From positions 3,296,001-3,360,000 of the forward strand of contig NC_089041.1 in NCBI RefSeq assembly GCF_034140825.1: DNA of 64,000 nucleotides, written 5' to 3'. Every line of letters starts with the position of its first letter. Position 1 is the first letter of the stretch. Below are positions 49,231-62,694 of this stretch, one piece after another. The notes under the pieces were generated by a model, which searched no databases, was not told the origin of the DNA, and saw only the letters and a program-made list of their open reading frames with translations. This DNA is from Oryza sativa Japonica Group. Taxonomy: Eukaryota; Streptophyta; Magnoliopsida; Poales; Poaceae. Position numbers and translations under genes: made by a program.

Positions 49231-51476
49231 ATGACGAGAAAACCAGAGGAATCCTTGGATTGCGCAGCTAAGAACAGACAAGGGAGAAGATCAGGCCTCC
49301 AACTTAACGATCTTCCCATAGTACGTGATCGTGCTGTCAAACTGAAATCAAGTTACATATATATACATATACTCCTTGTGCTTCAGCATGATGCTGAATA
49401 ATTGTGTAGTTTGCTAGTGTGATGCTTTGCATTCTCTGACTCCAAATTATGATGCAGGATGTTTTGGGCTTGATCATATCGCGGCTGCCAATTGGAGATG
49501 CTATAAGGACTGGACTTATATCAAGGCAATGGAAGGATCTTTGGCGTGATCATACTATGCTAACATTCAGTCGCGCCACATTTCCTAGTTGCAGAATGCT
49601 TAACCAGCAAAATTTCATAAGGAGAGTTGATTCAATCCTGCAGCAACATAGTGGTGTAGGCGTTGAGCGCATGGAGATCAAGTTCTTATTGCGCAATGCG
49701 CGGCGGGACATAGATAGATGGGTGAAATTTGCCGTCGCATCCAAGACGAAAGAACTCATTCTTGATCTATCAGATCTTACTAGGTTCTTCATGTTGCCAG
49801 TTATGGTATTTCACCCATATCTAGACAGAGAAGGATTTTATGAGTTTCCTTGTCAGCTTCTTGATGCCAACAATGGTGGATCTCATTTGCAGTGTCTGCA
49901 GCTTACCTCTATGTATCTGAAACCGGCTGCTGATTTCACTGGATTTCTGAACCTTAAAAGGCTTAACCTGATAGGTGTAAATATCACAGATGAAGGGGTT
50001 CAGAATTTGCTGTGCAATCCCAATGTCCTGGAGTTCCTTGAGATCTCCTTCTGCAGAATGCTCACAAAGATTCATGCACCTCATTTTCTGAACCGGCTGA
50101 AGCATCTGCAAGTGGATTGTTGCCCTGTACTTGAGAAGATAGAGATGAACTGTGATCTGGCAACACTTGATTTCACTGGTTCATCAATGACACCTTTGAT
50201 TTTTGCTACAACTTCCAGCCTGACAAATGTGCGTTTAAAAACGATGCCTTTTTGTACTGGTCTTGACTATATTGTCACAGGATTCATCAGTAATTTGCCG
50301 GTTGTTCGAATGCTCGAATTTCATGTTGTTGAATATAAGGTTTGTGATATGACCACTTAGTTTGTTTCTGTAGCAGTTCATTTTTTTTTTCATGCATATA
50401 AATTATTGTCAACTTTCTCATTAGCTTTTTTTTTTTGTTCTGATGCACGCCAGAAAGCTATTTCTCCTCAGAGGCTTCCCAAATTAATTTATCTTCGACA
50501 TTTGAAGTTGGAAACGATTGTTTTTGGATATGGCAGGAAGACTGATATCCTTGACTATGCATATCTTTTAGAAATTGCTCCTTTTATGGAAAAACTGGAA
50601 CTACATGTAAGTTTTTCACTTCCAACTGACAAATAAAAGTATATACTCATGAATTAGTTTTAGCCAAATTTTGGTTCTGTTTGCTTGGCCGATTGATTAA
50701 ATGCGATGTGATGTCTATTGTGCAGTAGTAGTAATTTGTGTTTTTGAACTTAATTAAAACACAAAACCTGATCCTGCATTGTGCCCGAACGCACGTCATA
50801 CTTTGCTATATTGAAGTATAACAGCTAAAATGAAATGAATTTTTCATTCTTAATTAAAACAATTGGGTGCACATCTTATAGACTTCCTCCATTTTCAATA
50901 AATGTCGTCATTGATCACTTCCTCCATTTAAGCTATTCATGTCTAATGTTCACCTTATTTAAAAAAATATGTAAATATCATTTGTTTTGTTAATTTATTT
51001 AAATTTTTGCATATTTGTATTAATTTTTTTAATAAGGCAAATGGGTAGACGTAATGCCTACAGTCAACGACATCATTTATTAGAAAAATAGATGGAGTAT
51101 TTTGTTTTTCATTCCAGGGGCACTCACTAATATTCTGGTTTTCTCATATTTATAGATGTGGATAGACGCTCCTCACAAACCATACAGTGAAGAGGATGGT
51201 GATCTAAGAAGCCTTCCATTACACCATCACAATAATCTCAAACAGGTTCAGATCACTGGAATTTTCGGTCAGAAAGATCAGGTAGAGCTGGCACTTCATA
51301 TCCTTTGCAGCTCAACCGTGCTCAAGAACATGGTGATAAATCCAGAAATTGCAATAGTGCCTCACGATGCTTATCGACCGCCAAAAAGAGGGGCACACAA
51401 TTTTGTGGATGGTCGTGACGCCGCTATGGAGTTTGTTTGCAAAGCTGACCATCGAAACGTCGTCGAAGTTGTATGA
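49231..51476 (+). CDS. F-box / LRR / FBD protein, copy B
   Basis: Four coding exons: 49231-49320, 49458-50339, 50454-50606, 51156-51476 (1446 nt, 481 residues), all in phase 0. A leader exon probably ends at 49094 with its partner acceptor at 49197. The F-box spans exons 1-2 (LQLNDLPIDVLGLIISRLP, RTGLISRQWKDLW). LRR-like strands follow (LKRLNLIGVNITDEGV, LKHLQVDCCPVLEKIE). The FBD-type end is in exon 4 (LRSLPLHHHNNLKQVQITG, QVELALHILCSSTVLKNM). Expected role: substrate receptor of an SCF ubiquitin ligase; the target is unknown. Compared with copy A the protein stops about 30 residues early, at NVVEVV, where A goes on as NVLDVHEILLED. A Stowaway MITE lies in intron 3, and a Mutator-type MITE begins 52 bp after the stop. 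Confidence 0.9.
50881..51097. mobile_element. Stowaway-type MITE in intron 3 of F-box gene B
   Basis: Left GACTTCCTCCATTTTCAATA and right TTAGAAAAATAGATGGAG are inverted relatives, with TA on both sides. Moderately diverged. Confidence 0.7.
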
Positions 51477-51528
51477 GCATCATATAAGATGGAGTCGATT
51501 AAAAAATATATATATGTATTTAAATTTT

Positions 51529-51920
51529 GAGTAAATTTCACAGAACTACATGTTTTATAGTTCAAGTTGCAGAAAACCACAAACATTTTGACACTTGGCA
51601 CTTAAGTATATATATTTTGGTAGTTTAGTTTCACAAAACCACACTATCGATGAATGGATTCATCCATGAGACGACGTGGTCGTTCCATCTAGGATGAGGA
51701 CGTGGCATCCTATTAATTTCGTGCGATGGCTGGTAATAGGATGGCATGTCCTTGTCCTAGATGAAACAGTCACGTCATCTCGTGGGTGAATCTATTCATT
51801 GATAGTGTGGTTTTGTGAAACTACACTACCAAAATATATGTACTTAAGTGCCAAGTGTCGAAGTGTGTGTGGTTTTCTGCAACTTGGACTACAAAACGTG
51901 TAGTTTTGTGAAATTTACTC
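51529..51920. mobile_element. Mutator-type fold-back MITE, 392 bp, perfect 9-bp duplication
   Basis: Both ends begin GAGTAAATTTCACA. The arms continue for about 150 bases (AAAACCACACTATC mirrored by GATAGTGTGGTTTT). The perfect 9-bp repeat TTAAATTTT flanks it at 51520-51528 and 51921-51929. It lies in the 3' flank of F-box gene B and may supply part of its 3' UTR. Confidence 0.9.
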
Positions 51921-51929
51921 TTAAATTTT

Positions 51930-52985
51930 TGGTGAAAAGAAAAGGTTTGTTCTCTTTGAAACAAAAAGGTTTAATTCTGCATGAAATAGGGAAAAAATGT
52001 GTGTTCTCTTGAATTGGACATGGCCATTGTCTAAACAGATACTTGGAGATTGACAGGTGATGTCACATGTTCGCCTTGGGTGTATCAGTTGGACCAGAGA
52101 CATGGAGGATTAGGGCCTCAATTTTTTTTCATATTTTAATCAATTCTAATGTGTATCTTAATAAGTTCTAATGCATTCCAACATGTTTAAAAACCTCTCA
52201 TTCTATTTTAAATGAGTTTTGCACTTTTGCTCTTCCCCCTTTACCCATTTTTCTAGAACGGACTAATTTTCTTCAGCTCCTTGATGGTAATCATAGCCAA
52301 CTCATAGGACTATGGCTCATGCTAATGATGTGAACATATACAGGCATTAATGAGTAGGCATTTGATATGGCAATTGCCTGAACATATAATTTTTTTTTTG
52401 CAGTTGACATCACTTGTTCATGTAATTATGCAGCATAAAATTGGAGGTTGGGCCATAGTACATCGAGGATGATACACTTGACAAGTATAAGAATTAAGTA
52501 ATAAAACAGCTACACTCTTGAGAAATATACTAAAACAACCATTTCATTCATTTTACTGTTTATGTTACAACCTACGAATTCTTACAACATTTCAATACTA
52601 GCAACTATACAACTCTCCAATGCAAAGGAATCTCGTCCAACTCTCCAATCCGAAGTTCCAAGCGTGTCAAAGCTTCACCGTCTCAGCAGAGCATCCTACA
52701 AGGGTTTCCAGAACGGAAAAGGAGGACATGAAAGTATGAAACAACACACACGCTATTCTTGTGAGTTGTGCCTATTTAAAAAAGGAAAAAAAAACACCTA
52801 TACGGTTGGAGGGTCCACGGATGTTGAACTCTTTGAAGAAACCCAAGTACGTGGCTTTCTTGTGTGTCCGGCTGATGGAACCCAAAAAGTTAGTTTGTAT
52901 CTTCACAGAGTGTTGATAAAGGAGTAACACCAACGTTTGTCTTTGATCTTCTGCTTTCTTGAATTCAGTCTTCGTCCTTTACTAA
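51930..52985. other. Intergenic stretch, nothing recognised
   Basis: One open frame (52562-52927) exists but has no family features. No element ends found. Confidence 0.45.
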
Positions 52986-53165
52986 ATAGCACTCCATTCT
53001 ACATTCAGGGGTAGTTATTCCTGCAAAAATAAAGAGAGAGAGAGAGAGAGAGAGTAAATGATAACCATATTAATATAGCACTCCATTCTACATTCAGGGG
53101 TAGTTATTCCTGCAAAAATAAAGAGAGAGAGAGAGAGAGTAAATGATAACCATATTAATTTTCTT
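52986..53165. repeat. Tandem duplication, 89-bp unit with (GA)n tract
   Basis: ATAGCACTCCATTCTACATT occurs at 52986 and 53075, each followed by GGGGTAGTTATTCCTGCAAA, a GA run of different length, and AAATGATAACCATATTAAT. Confidence 0.92.
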
Positions 53166-53709
53166 GCAGGGATAACCATATTATTATTATGTATCAAAGT
53201 GTAATATCCACCAATGCACTAGATCAAAAGGCAATCAGTATTTAGTAAACTAAAGGAGTTATAATTAAGCTAACACAACAAACTATCAAAGCCTTTTTCC
53301 TATGTTCAGTTCGATTCATATTTGAACCATAAGCTCTCACTTCAAGGTAGTGAAGGTATAGCAGAAAATGTTAGTGGACATGAACAATAACAGAATGTTT
53401 GCTTCTTCCACCTCACAGTAAGCTTATTCATCGAAAATAAACCCATAAACAAGCAACTCAAAATCTTAGGGAATAATAAAATGTGAATGAAATGCTAAGG
53501 TTTTTTTTTTCTCGAAAACGCAAGAGAATGAAATGCTAAGTTGGGATTTGGGAAGGAAGTAGCAGAAACAATCAAGATAGCATCATAATTATCGGGAACT
53601 TGACAAAGATCTTGAGTCCTGAGTATTTCTCCTGACTACTTCAAATGAAATATGCTCTGACAGCCCACGATTTTATACTGATCTGTTACTGTATGGTGCC
53701 ACTAACCTA
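53166..53709. other. Intergenic stretch, nothing recognised
   Basis: AT-rich, no supported feature. Confidence 0.4.
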
Positions 53710-53861
53710 CTACCTCCGTTTCACAATGTAAATCATTCTAGCATTTCCCACATTCATATTGATGTTAATGAATCTAGATAGATATATATATGTCTAGATT
53801 CATTAACATCAATATGAATGTGGGAAATGCTAGAATGACTTACATTGTGAAACGGAGGGAG
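53710..53861. mobile_element. Near-perfect fold-back Stowaway MITE, 152 bp
   Basis: The two halves are almost exact inverted copies: TTCTAGCATTTCCCACATTC is mirrored by GAATGTGGGAAATGCTAGAA. TA flanks both ends (53708-53709, 53862-53863). Ends are CTACCTCCGTTTCAC and GTGAAACGGAGGGAG. It lies just downstream of the protein kinase gene. Confidence 0.93.
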
Positions 53862-54028
53862 TATATCCTACCACTAGTAGCAATGAGCATATGAAGAGCT
53901 TCAGCAATTCAAAATATAGGTCCTCTAATTAGTCTAATTCATGCTAATACGTGGATCCCAAAGTTTAGGGCCTTCCGGCTGTTCACTTTATCAACTGAAA
54001 AGAAAATGCAAGATTTGAGCAGTTACCA

Positions 54029-57152
<3,124 letters not shown>

Positions 57153-57390
57153 CGCGCCGGCGAAGTGGGGGGGAGCTGCGGCCGCCGTAACCCTAGGCAG
57201 CCGGCGACGGCGGCGGCGGCATAGGCGGCGGTGGCGGCGGCGGCGAGGGTTGGTGGATTTGGATCGGAGGAGGATTTTGGTGGAGGAGAGGGGAGATGGC
57301 CGGAGGGGGACGAGGTGAGCTGGGCCACGTCCCACTGACATGTGGGCCACCTCAGCCTTGCTGGCCCACTTGTCAGTGGGAGCAGCGGCG
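57153..57390 (-). promoter_or_regulatory. 5' leader and promoter of the CDPK gene
   Basis: GC-rich with CGG/GGC runs directly upstream of the ATG (minus strand). The leader probably starts near 57300. No TATA box recognised. The 374-bp tandem duplication begins right behind it. Confidence 0.4.
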
Positions 57391-58460
57391 CCCGCGGGAG
57401 AGGCGATGCGATGCGCGCCAGATCGGACGCTTACGTGAAACGGTAAGTGATTGGATAATTTCTTTTTGAAAAATAATACACCTACAAAAAAATATTTACA
57501 AACAGTTTTAGAAACTGATAGTATGATTTTTCATAACAACAGTACCTATTAGTAATTAAATCCAACGGTTAAGATTTTTATTGGTAAGAGTTTAGTGAAG
57601 ATTTTTTTTTTGCAAAAAAAAATGACACGTACGATACTGATGTCCGCAACAAGTCATCTCGTCTATAATTTTGTGCAGAATTTTCTTCTCTACCGAAGCG
57701 ATCTCCCTTGTCCGATCTCTCTTCATTTTTAAGCCACTTGGCATGCAATTTGCGATGCGATGCGGCCGCGGGACAGGCGATGCGATGCGTGCCAGATCGG
57801 ACGCTTACGTGAAACGTAAGTGATTGGACAATTCCTTATTGAAAAATACTAATACACCTAACAGAATTATTTAAAATATTTTAGAAATTGATATGATTTT
57901 TCATAACAAGAGTACCTATTACTCACTCTATCGTAAATTATAAGGTTTATAATTTTTTTTACACGGTCTTCAATAATATACTTTGATAACTAATTTATTT
58001 TATATTGTGTTATCAATAACTATAAAGTTAACATAAGTGAAAGTATTTTAAAGTACTAAAATAGTGATATAACACTCATAATACTTAGCATAGTTATTGT
58101 TAGTATAATGATTAGTAAAAAAAATTACTAGTTTTTCCTTAAAACAAAGGTTTCTTATAATTTGGACGGAAAAAGTAGTTAAGATTTTTATTAGTAAGTA
58201 AGAGTTTCGTGAATATTTTTTTTGTTTGAGAAAAATGGTACGTACGAAAAAATGAGATTAGGAGGAAGAGTTATCCATACAAACAATTTTTAAGAAAAGA
58301 TTATGAGCATGCTGACATCGGTGCCATACTACCAAGATATGTACGATACTGACGGCTACAACAAGTCTATAATTTTGTGCAGAATTTTCTTCTCTACTGA
58401 GGCGATCCTTTGTCCGATCTCTCTTAATTTTTAAGCCACTTGACATGCAATCTGCTTCAT
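57391..58460. repeat. Tandem duplication (about 374 bp), second copy interrupted by a MITE
   Basis: AGGCGATGCGATGCG then CCAGATCGGACGCTTACGTG begins copy 1 (about 57401) and copy 2 (about 57773). Both go on with TATGATTTTTCATAACAA, TATAATTTTGTGCAGAATTT and TTTTTAAGCCACTTG. Copy 2 is longer because a Stowaway-type element (57922-58175) sits inside it. Confidence 0.88.
57922..58175. mobile_element. Stowaway-type MITE inside duplicated segment, 254 bp
   Basis: Left CTCACTCTATCGTAAATTAT and reversed right CTTTTTCCGTCCAAATTATA are related, with TA at 57920-57921 and 58176-58177. It is absent from the first copy of the duplication. Confidence 0.8.
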
Positions 58461-58974
58461 GATTTGACATTTTTGACTGGGTTTTTGTATTTTGCGTATC
58501 ATCGTGAATGTGATGATTCAAGTGGGTCTGTGGGTGTAAATCTTGGACGTGGTCGTATCAATTTTACTACGTGCATTAACTTAATTTTGTAAACTAGTTC
58601 CTACGTTAAGCAAAGCTCGCTCGTCATTCGTTGAGGTGAGAATTGTATCGCAGAACGCCAATGCTAATGGGGTAAGGATTATTTCTACGGCTAATCCTTT
58701 TATGTGTTTGCGAAAAAAATTATACTGCTAATAATTGACAGAATCACATTAAAACGCAATTGAATCTGGGCCGCGCGCACGCCATTGTTACCGTTCCGCA
58801 CTTATGGGCTGATGGCCCAACTAGTTTATGGGCTGCGCGTGTTCCGCAGCGACGTTACAGCCCATGTTGGCACGTGCTCCGCGATACTGGTCCGGCCCAA
58901 CTGAAATGGCTTTCAAGTAAGGAGCGGGGCCCACTTGCCAGTCATAGAGAAATCGAAGAAAAGGCCATGCACAC
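58461..58974. other. Intergenic stretch, nothing recognised
   Basis: No gene or clear element ends. Confidence 0.4.
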
Positions 58975-59461
58975 CAAAACCGGACCGGTAGACGACCCGG
59001 TCACCCTGCTGGTTCACCGGTTTGACGGTCCAACCGTGAACCGGCTGGTCGAACCACGGTTCACTAACTACATGTAGCATATGTGTTTGCATACAAGCAC
59101 AAAGATCTGTATGGTAGGATGGCTACGGGAATTGGCTTGCAAACAATCGACCAGGGGTCGACTCCCCACAAGCGCGCGCATTTCCTTCAATTTGTGCTAA
59201 AAATATCAAGCCCGCGGACAAGTCTAACACAAGTCCGGTCCGACCGAAAGCAGTTTATTGCCCGATTCAACACAAAACCAGCCGGTTCAGGTTGAACAGT
59301 TGCATGTCCGGTCTTTCTATTTGACCAAACCGTGCCAACCTCTAGTTCCGGTTGAACAGCCGGACTTCAGGTTGAACAGTTGCATGTCCGGTCTTTCTAT
59401 TTGACCGAACCGTGCCAACCTCTAGTTCCGGTTGAACAGCCGGTCCGGTCCGGTTTTTTAC
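58975..59461. repeat. CCGGTT-rich element with 80-bp tandem repeat
   Basis: The block starts CCAAAACCGGACCGG and ends CCGGTCCGGTTTTTT, which are inverted relatives. The interior is full of AACCGG/CCGGTT words. Near the right end an 80-bp unit (CAGGTTGAACAGTTGCATGT) is repeated at 59288 and 59368. It looks like a non-autonomous DNA element with repetitive subterminal motifs; family unknown. Confidence 0.5.
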
Positions 59462-59523
59462 ACTAGGCACCAAACCAACGAGGATTCCTGCCGTTAATTT
59501 ATAAACTGTGTCCAAATTTTCTA

Positions 59524-59716
59524 CTCCCTCCATCTCATATTTAAGTAGTGTTTGCAACACAAAACAAACATATTATCAAATTATATTCAATGTTAGATTA
59601 ATAAAAACTATTTTCATATTTTAGATGGTGTTAAATTTTTATATGAAGTTGATCAAACTTAAAAAAGTTTGACTAGAAGAGAATATCACACGACTTATAA
59701 TGTGAAATAGATAAAG
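59524..59716. repeat. Diverged Stowaway-like MITE
   Basis: Left CTCCCTCCATCTCATATTTA, right TAATGTGAAATAGATAAAG followed by TA. The arms are degraded. Confidence 0.55.
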
Positions 59717-60406
59717 TATATTATATGTCCAATTCTATCAAAATATGTTTTAAAAAAAATGTCTTCTGGTACTTGCATATCTGCCATACTTCATATACTC
59801 CTTGTAGGACTATAATCTTACAGTTTTTTTCTCTACTATATCAATATATAATACTTCAATTGGTAAAAAGAAAATTCTACGCGAATAATCCAATCAGGAT
59901 CGATGTTCTTGCCTTTTTCTTTTGTCTCCTTTTACAACATATATACATATATACACACGTGTATGCATTATCTTTTATGAACTGCTGCTATATATTAGAT
60001 TTTTCTCACCACAAATCCACAATAGTATGGTCAAATATAACTATCTTGAGCTACCTGGCTATCTCCTTCCTCCGGCCGGCCGATGCATGGACGTATATGC
60101 ATCATCTGCGACGCAAAAGCTCACGTGGCTTGACGACTTCCTATTTTTATTAGCATCTATCGCAAATTAATTCAAAGTTTGTCGTTGTGAATTCGTGTGT
60201 TTAAACACGCATGCATACCGAAGCAGAGAATTGCGGCTGCAACTGATCAATTTGAGATTTGTGACCACCTGAAACGAAGCACCCATGCAGCTGCGTGTGT
60301 CCGGGAAGCATGCATGTATGCACTGTAATTAACAAGTATTTAGATCATTAAACTAATACTAACTATATCTAACGATAGATCTTGTTAAGGTTAGCAGTAG
60401 TGCTTA
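59717..60406. other. Intergenic stretch, nothing recognised
   Basis: AT-rich. A possible distal promoter of the VQ gene. Confidence 0.4.
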
Positions 60407-60631
60407 CTCCCTCCGTCCCAAAATACTTGTCAGTTTTTTTTAACGTTTGATTATTTGTCTTATTTAAAAAATTATAGAATTATTATTTATTTTGTTTGTG
60501 ACTTGCTCTATTATAAAAAGTACTTCAAGTGTGACTTATCTTTTTTATATATTTATACTAATTTTTTTAATAAGACAAATGATCAAACGTTATAAGAAAA
60601 AATCAAAACGATATCTAATTTGGAATGGAGG
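60407..60631. mobile_element. Stowaway MITE upstream of the VQ gene
   Basis: CTCCCTCCGTCCCAAAATAC at the left, with TGGAATGGAGG at the right and TA on both sides. The arms match over about 60 bases (AACGTTTGATTATTTGTCTT mirrored by AAGACAAATGATCAAACGTT). It ends about 160 bp upstream of the TATA box. Confidence 0.75.
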
Positions 60632-60759
60632 TAATAATTAGTTGTGCAGGAATACATGTGATATGTATGATGATTTGATCTGCATAATAAATACGCAGCA
60701 GATTAATTAGGAGAAGGCTGCTTGGAACAATATTTAAATTTAGTCAGAAAAGAAAACTC

Positions 60760-60800
60760 CATGTCTGACCTTTTCGCGCGCCTTTTGACATTATATAAGC
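60760..60800 (+). promoter_or_regulatory. Core promoter of the VQ gene: TATA box and W-box cores
   Basis: TATATAAG lies at 60792-60799, about 90 bp before the ATG, so transcription probably starts near 60825. TGACC (60764-60768) and TTTTGACA (60784-60791) contain TGAC cores of the W-box bound by WRKY factors. Confidence 0.6.
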
Positions 60801-60888
60801 GTATCTTCGTGTGTTGGTTTCTACTACTCCACGCAGCAAAAACATCTGACAAGAACAACGTCTCGGGCACGCAGCGATCGATCGAACC

Positions 60889-61416
60889 ATGTCGTCCACG
60901 TCATCGTCGCCGCCGCCGCCGTCGAAGGCAAAGAGGCGAGGCTGCATCCATGGCGCAAGGCCGCAGCCGCTGATCGTGTCGTCGGCGCCGGCGGAGGCGA
61001 GCCGGCCGTCCAAGAAACCCCGTGTCAGCGGCGGCGGCGGCGACACGGGGCCGGTGATCGTGTACGAGCTCACGCCCAGGGTCGTCCACGTCGAGCAGGA
61101 GGAGTTCATGGCCGTCGTGCAGAAGCTCACCGGCGGCAAGCAGCAGCCGGCGGCGGCTTCAACCTTGACGACATTGCCGGCGGCTGATCAGGTGGCCGGA
61201 GGTGATCACGCCGCTGCAGCGGCGGCCGCCGCCGACCCACTGGTGCTCACGCTTGGGCAGCAGCGTCAGCCTGCTCCGGCGCCGGCGATCGACGGCGACC
61301 ATCCGGCGGCGCCGCCTCATTCTCCACCGGCGGATGCTTTTCTTCTGTCGCCCAGTAGTTTCTTCTTGTCGCCAACCACGATGCATGCGTTACAAGAGTT
61401 GGCTGCTTTGTTCTAA
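60889..61416 (+). CDS. VQ-motif protein (WRKY/MAPK-linked regulator)
   Basis: Intronless frame of 175 residues; ATG 60889 lies behind a clear TATA box. The VQ motif FMAVVQKLTG (residues 73-82) fits FxxxVQxLTG exactly. Upstream are a basic patch KAKRRG and a likely nuclear signal SKKPRVS, plus IVYELTPRVVHVEQEEF, the usual lead-in. The C terminus has Ser-Pro sites (LLSPSSFFLSPTT), which could be MAP-kinase targets, and ends LQELAALF. Known VQ proteins of this MKS1-like layout bind group I/IIc WRKY factors in the nucleus and tune defence or growth transcription. Low-complexity Ala and Pro runs lie between. Gene-typical grass GC bias. No damage seen. Confidence 0.93.
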   Translation: MSSTSSSPPPPSKAKRRGCIHGARPQPLIVSSAPAEASRPSKKPRVSGGGGDTGPVIVYELTPRVVHVEQEEFMAVVQKLTGGKQQPAAASTLTTLPAADQVAGGDHAAAAAAAADPLVLTLGQQRQPAPAPAIDGDHPAAPPHSPPADAFLLSPSSFFLSPTTMHALQELAALF

Positions 61417-62637
61417 TTAGCTCTGAACTTCTAATTTTTGGATCAGAATCACAACAGTTTGTGCAAAAAATTTTCCTGTAATTAGGGAAAAATTAGCACG
61501 AACAGGTGCTCTGCGCTCAGCTCGCCGACTGTATGCATTCCTTCCGTTCTTCAGCATCTGTACATTTCTTGATCTCATTCTGATAATTAACAAAACCAAT
61601 ACAATTTATTTGTTGATTTTGTTTGATTAACCAATCAGCTTTGCTCGTTAATTAGTCGTTACTACTGTATTGCTAAGTAGTGCAATCAAATAATTAACCC
61701 AAGCACACAACCTCATGCGCAAAGAGAGGCACGATCCTTCACTCTAGATCGTCTCCCTATTGCTGCTCCATGTTTGTCAATACAGGATGGACGGCATTTG
61801 AAGGGGTTTTTGTTGAAGGCATCTTTTCCAAAACAACCTCAAAATATTCCTCCCTAAGGCGATTTTGATAAACATCTTTTTAGGCGTTTTTAAAAAGAGT
61901 CGTGCATCACTTTTTCCTGACGCAAGTAAATATAGTGTTTCTCAAACTGCCTCTGAAAACTATTCATGTTTTTTCCTTATCAAAGCATTCCAAATCGCCT
62001 CCTAAATTATATCATTTCGTACTATATATTACTGTCAACAACAGCGGACGGTGATATACAATGGAGAAGTTTTCACTGTTAGCTTTCATCGAGCAAATAT
62101 ATGGGCCCAAACTTTAGCCTGGAAATTCTGAGAGTTAGAGCTAAAAGGTTGACCTAAATCTTGTAAATGTACTTTAGGATAAAACAAAAAATGACTTAAT
62201 TAGGCTGTGAAAGGGCATGTGGACTATGGTTCATTACCACCCTAGCTAGCGACATGTGTTCTACAGTACTATCCCGGCCCACTGCTATGTAGGTCGTACG
62301 TACTCTACGCTATATATGGTTCCGATCAAATAGTGTATGGGCTATATTGACCACATTGTCATACTGGTCCAACTGAAATAGACACTGACCAAGTAGTTGT
62401 GTTGGACATGTTATGTAATCGACATAGCCATAATCACTTCGTCGCGGACAACGACAAGGAATGTGACTGGCGGCGAAAGCAACCCAGCGATGAACAGTTG
62501 GAGCATGTTGCACACTAGGTGTGCCTCATGACATGTTGACGCCTGCAGCCATGCGCGAAGGCTCCATAGCTTATTGTCACACACCATCGTGGCGCCCACG
62601 CCGCTAGCGCCAACGCTTCTTTTTGTTGTTTTTGTTC
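61417..62637. other. 3' flank of VQ gene and intergenic DNA
   Basis: No gene supported on either strand. Confidence 0.45.
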
Positions 62638-62661
62638 TTCTTCTTCTTCTTCTTCTTCTTC
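62638..62661. repeat. (TTC)n microsatellite
   Basis: About 8 TTC units next to the Mutator-type element. Confidence 0.9.
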
Positions 62662-62694
62662 GGAACCGAGCCAACATTGTTGCTATTTATATTA

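Noticed and set aside
52562-52927. 121-codon frame between F-box gene B and CDPK
   Set aside because: No recognisable domain, AT-rich codons and no splice or promoter context.
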